Origin: Christensenellaceae bacterium
GTDB lineage: Bacteria > Bacillota > Clostridia > Christensenellales > UBA1242
Assembly: GCA_031260975.1 (NCBI GenBank)
Contig: JAISKJ010000005.1
Span: forward strand, 1-52,687
Direction: 5' to 3'
DNA: 52,687 nt
Below the pieces are notes generated by a model, which saw only the letters and a program-made list of their open reading frames with translations, was not told the DNA's origin and did not search any database. The position numbers and the translations under genes are program-made. Shown one piece after another: positions 43,807 to 51,000 of this stretch (within the stretch, counting starts at the first letter, position 1; the number at the start of each line of letters is the position of its first letter).

Positions 43807-44217
43807 ATGAAATTTAATTACATAAAAGGCAGGTATGAAAAGAAAGACTATAATTCTCAACCGAGTGCCCGCCCTCACTATGAGATTAGTGACAATATGT
43901 TAAAAATGCAAGCATTACAGAATGAACAAAAAAGGAGTGATAATATGTGGCAAATGTTAGTGGGGCCGCTTGTTTCTGAAGGCATGGGGGCTGTCCGTGA
44001 CGGTCAGAAACAAAGCTATGCTAGAAAGAATCGCAAGCTTGATAGAAAGGATTATAACGAGCGCTCTATGCAGGAGCGCATGAACAATAAGGCTGCATAC
44101 CGAGCTAAACTTGATTACGAAAAGAAACATATTGAACTGCAGCATAAGTATTCAGCTCCCCGATACCCTGAAAACAAAAAGCAAAATTTATACACTAAAA
44201 GGAGTAAAAAGAAATGA
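43807..44217 (+). CDS. Hypothetical highly basic protein of the element
   Basis: 136 residues; the C-terminal half is very rich in Lys/Arg (SYARKNRKLDRKDYNERSMQ). AAAAGGAG lies before the ATG. Its stop overlaps the next ATG (ATGA), so the two genes are translationally coupled. It might bind the viral DNA. Not recognised. Confidence 0.55.
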   Translation: MKFNYIKGRYEKKDYNSQPSARPHYEISDNMLKMQALQNEQKRSDNMWQMLVGPLVSEGMGAVRDGQKQSYARKNRKLDRKDYNERSMQERMNNKAAYRAKLDYEKKHIELQHKYSAPRYPENKKQNLYTKRSKKK

Positions 44218-44840
44218 AAGTTTTTGTTACGGTTTTATGTTCAGTACTTGCCCTATTCTTTGGAGTAGCAAGTATATATATCTTTTATCCCGACGGCAGA
44301 GTGTGGTTGGATGATAAGTTTGGCGTTGAAAGGATCACAGTATCCGATGGCAAGGATGGTGTTAACGGACAAGATGGTTTAACACCATATGTCGGTGAAA
44401 ATAATAACTGGTGGATAGGTGAAACTGATACAGGGGTCTTGTCCGGTCATGTTAACGAAAGTTTTAACTTAATTCGTGAAGATAATTTTTCAAATATTTA
44501 CTCAGCCCTTAATTATTCAGAACTGGGGATATATCGTGATGTTAGTAGTGGGTTGACTCTTGTTTCCGGTTGTGCTCGTGTTCCCGGCAGTAATACTGTT
44601 TATGTCGGTGGTGGCTCGGCTTTATTCGAGTATACTCCGGATATGAAATTGACTAATGCTTTTTCTGGTTGGCTTTCGGCATATGTTGTTGACGGGGGTG
44701 GCTCTGTTAAACAGCAAGGGGTTGTTCGTGTTTTTGTGAATGTTGATATCGGTGTTATCCAAGTCATTTGGTATGGTGCAAGTTTCAGTCTTGCTCAGGG
44801 TCAATATTTTGTTATTACGGGTTCGTATGTTTTGTCTTAA
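44214..44840 (+). CDS. Anchored protein with collagen-like segment, candidate receptor-binding protein
   Basis: 208 residues. Residues 2-22 are a membrane anchor (VFVTVLCSVLALFFGVASIY). Then a short collagen-like stretch GKDGVNGQDGLTPYVGENNN and WWIGETDTGV, the linker seen in many Firmicute phage tail and surface fibres, and a beta-rich C-terminal domain. This is the most phage-fibre-like protein in the element. AAAAGGAG precedes the ATG. Confidence 0.65.
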   Translation: MKVFVTVLCSVLALFFGVASIYIFYPDGRVWLDDKFGVERITVSDGKDGVNGQDGLTPYVGENNNWWIGETDTGVLSGHVNESFNLIREDNFSNIYSALNYSELGIYRDVSSGLTLVSGCARVPGSNTVYVGGGSALFEYTPDMKLTNAFSGWLSAYVVDGGGSVKQQGVVRVFVNVDIGVIQVIWYGASFSLAQGQYFVITGSYVLS

Positions 44841-44944
44841 CTTTTTACGCTTGGGGTTAGCCTGAAAAGCCCCACCAGACCAAAAGGAACTTGGGTCGAC
44901 ACTTGTTTCTGCGGTTTAAAAATTAAATTAAGGAGAAAGGTAAA

Positions 44945-45286
44945 ATGAAAAATTTGAATGCAGTTGCAAAAGAGATAAAGATTATCTCAAAACAATCTAA
45001 GAAGGGTGGAAAAAATCACTTTGTGAGAGTAGAGCTTATTAATGACAAGTCTGCTGATGTGTGGTGTGAAAAAGAGGTTGTTGAGTTAATTCAAACCTGT
45101 AAAGAGCTTAATGTTGAGCCGATTAAATCATTTGCACTTGAAAAGCGAATAAGTGAAAAAACCGGTGAGCCTTATGTGGCTGTGGTGCTTAAGATGTTTA
45201 ACGACCACGAATACTTTTACTTCCTGCCAAGAGCCACAAATACCATTGTTGAGTTGCTTGCCGCTAAAATGGAAAACAAGGAGTAA
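44945..45286 (+). CDS. Hypothetical protein, candidate ssDNA-binding protein
   Basis: 113 residues, beta-rich, starting MKNLNAVAKEIKIISKQSKK. The size and position (before the assembly ATPase and Rep) fit the ssDNA-binding protein of a filamentous phage, but no sequence signature confirms it. AAGGAGAAAGG precedes the ATG. The 104 bp upstream hold a GGGG/CCCC hairpin. Confidence 0.5.
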   Translation: MKNLNAVAKEIKIISKQSKKGGKNHFVRVELINDKSADVWCEKEVVELIQTCKELNVEPIKSFALEKRISEKTGEPYVAVVLKMFNDHEYFYFLPRATNTIVELLAAKMENKE

Positions 45287-45289
45287 TAT

Positions 45290-45490
45290 ATGACAGACAA
45301 TAAATTTATACCCATGTCAACGGAAGAGAAAAGAGAGTTCGGCAAGCAATTCTCTTCAAAAGAAAAGATGTCTTATCGCAAGGGTCAGCGAAGTGCTTAT
45401 TCTCATATGTCAAACGCAGCAAGAAGACAGTCAATATTTATTAGCGATAACTTGCCGAGTAACAACAAAACACCACCCAAAAAGAAATGA
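45290..45490 (+). CDS. Hypothetical small basic protein
   Basis: 66 residues, basic (FGKQFSSKEKMSYRKGQRSA), ending in PPKKK. AAGGAG precedes the ATG, which lies 3 bp after the previous stop. Not recognised. Confidence 0.5.
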   Translation: MTDNKFIPMSTEEKREFGKQFSSKEKMSYRKGQRSAYSHMSNAARRQSIFISDNLPSNNKTPPKKK

Positions 45491-45551
45491 GGATGGTACA
45501 AGTTAAGGGAGTGGATATTTCTGCTCCCTTTATTTTTTATGAGAGGTTTAT

Positions 45552-46412
45552 ATGATTGATAAGACTTATTACTTAACTTATGTAGTGGGCGAACGTGGAG
45601 TCGGAAAGACAACTTTGCTTGCCCATTTTGCAACAGAGTATATGCTCCCGCCCCGCTCAATAGAAGACTTGCAGGTATGCAAAAAAGAAATAGATAAACT
45701 GCGACTGGGCGGTTGGAATAACCTGAGTTTAGAAGTTCATGTTAAACACCTTGTGTATGTCGTTGAGGAAACTTTTATCGCAAAGGGCTTAGGCTACAAA
45801 CCAAGAATTTCAATGGAACTTCAGTTTGACAAAATCGGACTCTATGACGGTAAACATGAAGTAGCATACCTCTTGCCTTATGCCAAAATCTTTATGCCTG
45901 AAATACAATCAAAACTTGATAGCCGAAAATCAATGACAAGCGAAAGAGTTGCCGATTACTTTTTGAGATACATTGAAAGACAAAGAAAAGTTGGAGTTCA
46001 AATGTGGGCCGACACCCAAATTGATGATAGTGCCGATAAGAGATTCCGCTCACTTGCCGACAAACTAATTGAGGTACAATACAAGGAGGACTTTTACGAT
46101 AAGAGTGGTAGCTTACTTAAAATTATATGGACTTGTTTGGAGTTTGCCGGAGTAAGACCATATCAGAGATACAAAGATACAGGCAGCTTGTCAGAAGCAG
46201 TCAAAACGCAGTATACACACATCGGAAATATTTATGAGTGTGTCGACAGCTTCAGCGGTAAGGAATATTTTTACTATGGAATGAAAGATAACTTCCACAC
46301 TAAACTTGCTGCACCTACAAGCAACAGCAAAGCAGATATGCTTGCTAAGTGTGAAAGATACCCTCTGTTTAAACAAGACAATGAGAAGGAGTTGAATATA
46401 TGGAAGAATTAG
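45552..46412 (+). CDS. Zot/pI-like phage assembly ATPase
   Basis: 286 residues. Walker A GERGVGKTT at residues 13-21, then VYVVEETFIAKGLGY (Walker-B-like, residues 70-84), and ERQRKVGVQMWADTQIDD followed by DKRFRSLADKLIEVQ, which matches the RxxGxDxxxxTQ...R.L pattern of Zot/pI ATPases of filamentous phages (FtsK-HerA type). No membrane segment is visible after the ATPase domain, unlike Ff pI. GAGAGG precedes the ATG. It overlaps the next gene by 13 bp. Confidence 0.72.
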   Translation: MIDKTYYLTYVVGERGVGKTTLLAHFATEYMLPPRSIEDLQVCKKEIDKLRLGGWNNLSLEVHVKHLVYVVEETFIAKGLGYKPRISMELQFDKIGLYDGKHEVAYLLPYAKIFMPEIQSKLDSRKSMTSERVADYFLRYIERQRKVGVQMWADTQIDDSADKRFRSLADKLIEVQYKEDFYDKSGSLLKIIWTCLEFAGVRPYQRYKDTGSLSEAVKTQYTHIGNIYECVDSFSGKEYFYYGMKDNFHTKLAAPTSNSKADMLAKCERYPLFKQDNEKELNIWKN

Positions 46413-46750
46413 ATTTTGTTACCCTTCATAAAGAGAAGCTTGCGCTTATCTTTGAGAACATAGATATTTTATCTGCCATGAAAGAAAGCGATACTCAACT
46501 ACCGCCTAAGTTTTTCAAAGAGATAAATCATGATGTTTTAAAAGACTACTTGCTTAAGATTGGTATTCTCAATAAAAACACAAGGTTTGTTATCAGAGAA
46601 CTTAAAAAAGACTTCAAGTTATTACGTAAACAGCAAAAGCGTAAACTTAATGTACTTCGTAAACTTCGTGCCACCGAGACAGTTATATATGCTTTGCCGG
46701 CACACTTGCTGCATAACGACACACGCCAAGCGGCGAAGCCGCTGGCGTGA
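46400..46750 (+). CDS. Hypothetical basic protein upstream of the rolling-circle origin
   Basis: 116 residues, helical and basic in the middle (LKKDFKLLRKQQKRKLNVLR). It starts within the end of the ATPase gene (AAGGAG upstream) and its last codons run through the first hairpin of the origin region. Not recognised; possibly an accessory replication protein. Confidence 0.5.
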   Translation: MEELDFVTLHKEKLALIFENIDILSAMKESDTQLPPKFFKEINHDVLKDYLLKIGILNKNTRFVIRELKKDFKLLRKQQKRKLNVLRKLRATETVIYALPAHLLHNDTRQAAKPLA

Positions 46751-46791
46751 CGGTAGTTAGTATTACCTACCGTCACTGCGTAACGCGTAAC
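46722..46791. other. Rolling-circle replication origin with circovirus-type nonanucleotide
   Basis: A first hairpin, CACGCC-A-AGCGGC-GAA-GCCGCT-GGCGTG (46722-46749). Then a perfect 10-bp stem GTGACGGTAG (46747-46756) / CTACCGTCAC (46767-46776) with loop TTAGTATTAC. The loop contains TAGTATTAC, in CRESS-DNA viruses the nicking site (TAGTATT/AC). Two tandem iterons GCGTAAC (46778-46784, 46785-46791) follow directly. Position 27 bp before the CRESS-type rep gene completes the picture. Confidence 0.85.
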
Positions 46792-46818
46792 GGCGGTTAT
46801 TATTAAAAGGGGATTATT

Positions 46819-47964
46819 ATGGAAAATGAAATTGATACCGAAAGAACCAAACAGTTAAAGCGTTGGGTTCTCACCATTAATAATCCCTTTTGGACGGAAC
46901 AGGATACTGAGGTTGACATGGTTAATAATGCTTTGCCGGTTGTAACTGACTACTATAATTTAGAAACAGTCAAAGACGAGCTTAATAAAGATTTGTTTGT
47001 TTTTAAATATGTTGTAGTTAAACAAGACGATAAACAAGTTGTGGTTGAAAAGCCGTATTTTAAAGACTATGAAAGCATAAAGAAATATATTGAGAATTTA
47101 GAGCATTTTAAGTGGTCGGCATTTCAGTTGGAGCAAGGTGAAAATGAAACACCGCATATTCAGGCAGGGATAATATTTGAAGCGGGTAAACGCTTTTATA
47201 CCATGAAAAAGTATTTCCCTACTGCCCATATAGAACAAGCACGAGGAAGTAACACAGATATACGAGCATATTGCACAAAGAAAGAAGGCAGGCTTTTAGA
47301 GCCTATTGAGATAGGCAAATTTAGTGAAATGAGGTCAAGAAATGATATCGTAGAGTTTTTGGAGCTTATCAAGCTTGGTGCGGCAAATGCAACGCTACAA
47401 AAATTGTTCCCGACACTTTACAGTCAATATGCTCCCGACAAGATAGAGAAATTTAGACAGGATATGCTTAAAGAAGAGTACGGTCAAAAGTTCAGAGATG
47501 TTAAAGTGACTTACATATATGGCAAAGCGAGACTGGGTAAAACAACATATATTTTTAATAAGTACCCGATGCAGGATATATGTAGAGTGAATAACTATAC
47601 CAAGGGTACATTTGAAAATTACATAAGTCAAAAGGTGTTGGTTTTAGACGAGTTTACAGGCAAGATAGATATTACTTTTATGAATAATTTGCTAGATAAA
47701 TTTCCAGTGGATTTACCAGCAAGATTTTCCAATCGGACAGCTTGTTTTAGTGAAGTATACATAATTTCAAATCTGCACTTAAGCGAATTGTACAAGGAAG
47801 AGCAAGTTGCCTCACCCGAGGTCTACAATGCTTTTATCAGTCGTATGCACGAGATAATTAAGTTCACAGGTTTGGGGAAGTGGAAATATGAAAAACAGGG
47901 TAGTGAAGATAGTGTGCAGATGACGATATTGAGTGAAGAGGAGACAGATAAAATGCCGTGGTAA
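46819..47964 (+). CDS. rep: CRESS-DNA-virus-type replication initiator (HUH endonuclease + SF3 helicase)
   Basis: 381 residues. HUH endonuclease motif I RWVLTINNP (residues 15-23), motif II HIQ (113-115, in TPHIQAGIIFE), motif III YCTK (151-154, nucleophile Tyr151). SF3 helicase: Walker A GKARLGKTT (235-243), Walker B VLVLDEF (273-279), motif C IISN (315-318). This is the layout of circovirus, geminivirus and bacterial pCRESS Reps, not that of Ff gpII or plasmid Rep_1/Rep_2 proteins. AAAGGGGA precedes the ATG. With the origin upstream it should nick the loop and unwind the element's DNA. Confidence 0.92.
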   Translation: MENEIDTERTKQLKRWVLTINNPFWTEQDTEVDMVNNALPVVTDYYNLETVKDELNKDLFVFKYVVVKQDDKQVVVEKPYFKDYESIKKYIENLEHFKWSAFQLEQGENETPHIQAGIIFEAGKRFYTMKKYFPTAHIEQARGSNTDIRAYCTKKEGRLLEPIEIGKFSEMRSRNDIVEFLELIKLGAANATLQKLFPTLYSQYAPDKIEKFRQDMLKEEYGQKFRDVKVTYIYGKARLGKTTYIFNKYPMQDICRVNNYTKGTFENYISQKVLVLDEFTGKIDITFMNNLLDKFPVDLPARFSNRTACFSEVYIISNLHLSELYKEEQVASPEVYNAFISRMHEIIKFTGLGKWKYEKQGSEDSVQMTILSEEETDKMPW

Positions 47965-48018
47965 TTTTTTATTACATATTTGCAAAATTCCAATTTTTGT
48001 AAAAGGCTGACAATAGGT

Positions 48019-48048
48019 TTGACTTTTTGTTACCATTTTTTGTATACT
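48019..48048 (+). promoter_or_regulatory. Promoter of the RHS gene
   Basis: TTGACT, 18 nt, TATACT; the same 18-nt spacing and -10 as the regulator promoter at 38111. Confidence 0.65.
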
Positions 48049-48074
48049 GAATCTGTATTAAAGGAGGATAAAAA

Positions 48075-51000
48075 ATGAATATGTCAAAGACTAAAAAAAG
48101 CATTTTAGCCACTGGTATTGCATTACTTCTTCTTGTTGTGTTTGCATTTGTATCGATGTTTCAGACAGTGCAATCGGTAACACTTGGTATTCGTGAAGGG
48201 TCTGTTGGGCTTGCTGCAAACAGCGTAAGCAGCACAGCCGCAGAATTTGATGATATTTACACGCCATCCGAACAAGAATTATTTAGTGAAGAAGAGTATG
48301 ATAAGACAGAAATAATCGGGGAGGATACCTCAAAAAGAACCGAGACCTCTAAAACTTTTGTTCAAGCAGACGGTACATTTGTGATGCAGGAATACGGCAA
48401 AGCGGTTCATTATCTGGAGGGTGATGAATACTTTGACATAGATAACACACTAAACGAAAACCTTCAAAATACAAACAACTCCTTTAAAGTCAGTTTTAAT
48501 GACGGCAGCCGTGACAGCCTTGTCAGTATAACTGACACGCATGGCAGCATTTCAATGACTCCGATTTTGACAGATTATTATCAAGCGGGAAGTGCAAGTG
48601 TTTACTCTTTTGACGGAAACAAAAATATTACAACAATAAGTGAAAGTGAAACGGCTCTTGTTAAAGGCAATAATGGCGTAACTAGCAAAAACTTGAAAGG
48701 TGAAGCTAATAGTGAAAAAAGAACACAATCTCTTGATTATGGTATAAACAGCCTTAACGCAATAGACAGCCTTAACATAAAGAACAGTAAAATTAAAGAT
48801 AATCTGACTAATAAATTTACCAACCACAACTCAGCAATACTTTATGAAAACATCTTTAATGAAGTAGACTTCCAATATATCCTTGAAGGAAAAAACTTAA
48901 AAGAGAATATTATTGTAAACCAACAACTTAACGAATATGTCTTTAGATTTGAACTTAACCTGGAAAACCTCGTAGCCTACAAAGCTAGCAATGGTGATAT
49001 CTTAATCACAAACCAATCAGGAGAACTCACCTACATAATCCCCAAAGGATATATGTATGATGCCATAGGCACATATAGTTATGATGTTGAATATGAACTT
49101 GAATACAACCCAAACGGCACTTCATTCCTTACGGTGATAGCAGATAGAGCCTTTTTTGAGACGGCTGTATTTCCGGTGGTTGTGGATCCGACGATTGAGT
49201 ATTTGGATGTAAAACATATAACCATCGGCAGTTATTTTGTCAGCACCATTCTTTACACCGGAACTCACTATACCTATATGGACCTTGATTCTAATATGTT
49301 TAATGTGTCAGGCAAAACCATAATTGATGCTAAGCTTGACCTGCATGGGCAAGGTTCGGGCGTAAACAGCGGTACTTTTACAGTAACAGTAAAAGACACA
49401 AAGGTTAAAAATACATCTGTTCATACTGCGGCAACTCTTTGCGATCTTACTGTGGAGGGTGGAGGGTTAATGTCTGTAAATTTATTAACAATAGATATTT
49501 TTCCATACATTTCAAATTCTGGCTACCTAAATTCTGCAATGATATTGATATCCCAAATGGGGAATAAAATCGGAAATACGTTAATGATTCCCTTTCCGAT
49601 TACTCTTTATGAAATTACTATATCTTACATAGAACACCAAGGCATAGACAATAACGATCATAACATAGTTCAGGATATGGGAGACAGCGGACAGGGTGTA
49701 ATTAGTCTTAATACGGGCAAGATGAACTATGTTTATGATGATGTTGTTATTGATGACGGCTATATGCCTATAAACATAAGCCACATCTATGATGAAAACT
49801 TCGGAAACACCTATGGTGTCGGCTATGGATTTAAACTTAATCTTCAGCAAAAGATCTCATATGATTCTAATAGGCAGCTTTATACCTACACAGATGCTTC
49901 TGGCAAGCTATACTATTTTGCAGGTGACAGCATTCCGTACAATCAGGAACTTGGACTGAAACTGCATTTTAAAAATTTGAGTGCATTATCTTACCCTGCA
50001 CCATTTAACAATGGCGGCCCATCCAATTATATTTGCGCAATAGACCGTTTTGGCAATTCAATGATATTTACATATTATGGCAGACTTGTTCAAGTACACC
50101 AATATCCCTCCACTATAGAGAACCCCAAAGCGGCACTTATGCTCAAAATAACTCTTGACAACGCCGGCAGCGACAAAATAATGAGTGTCACTAATAATAA
50201 AACAACTCTTGATTTTATATATAACAACGGGTGCGGAGCCTTAAGTGCCATAACAATAAATAATAATATTGCTGTTTCATATACCGGCATAGTAAATTCA
50301 GGAAATTTCTTTTTACAAACTGCTACAAAATATTTTGATATTGGCGGCGGATATATTACTTACTTTGGTTATACCGGAAGTTTGCTAACTAAAATTGGCT
50401 GTGCCCCAAATGATTATGACTTGGAGTATACCTACAACTTAGGAAAAATCAGCAATGTACGGACTTTTGAAAGGTATGGCGGCGTTAAAACTCCGCAAGA
50501 TGTAAGCTTTTCTTATAGCTACTATGTTCCGAACGGTTATTATGAGAAAGGGATGGGTGTTTCAAGAAGTGTAATTTTAAACCATGACGACACTTATCAG
50601 TATGTTTCTTTCTGCAATAATGATGTAATTGCAGATTATGCTTATGAAGTTGATGGTCAGGACATAATTCCGCTTTATGCCGAATCTAATGGATTCGATT
50701 ATTTTGGATTTATAAATATTTATGCAAATACAAGAGATATACTTACATTTGATACCTTTAACTATGCAACGAATACAACCACCATTAATGTGAACGAAAG
50801 CGGATTAAACAGCTATGCGCTTTCTTTGTGGACAAAAAACGAACAAGTTATAAATATTGTGAAAGCAATAGTAACCACAAAGGATGCCGCAAATAATATA
50901 AAAACATTTACCTATAACTTTCACAGATATGAGCTGGGTTGGCAGTTTGGAACTATTATAATAAAAGATATAGCAGATTTAAGGCAGGTAACAATTCAGG

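Noticed and set aside
38476..47964. Integrative conjugative element or plasmid
   Set aside because: No relaxase, type IV secretion ATPase or coupling protein is visible; the P-loop protein fits Zot/pI better and the Rep is CRESS-type.
47965..48075. Right attachment site of the element between rep and the RHS gene
   Set aside because: No stretch longer than a few bases repeats the tRNA-Ala 3' end; ACCATT alone is too short to count.
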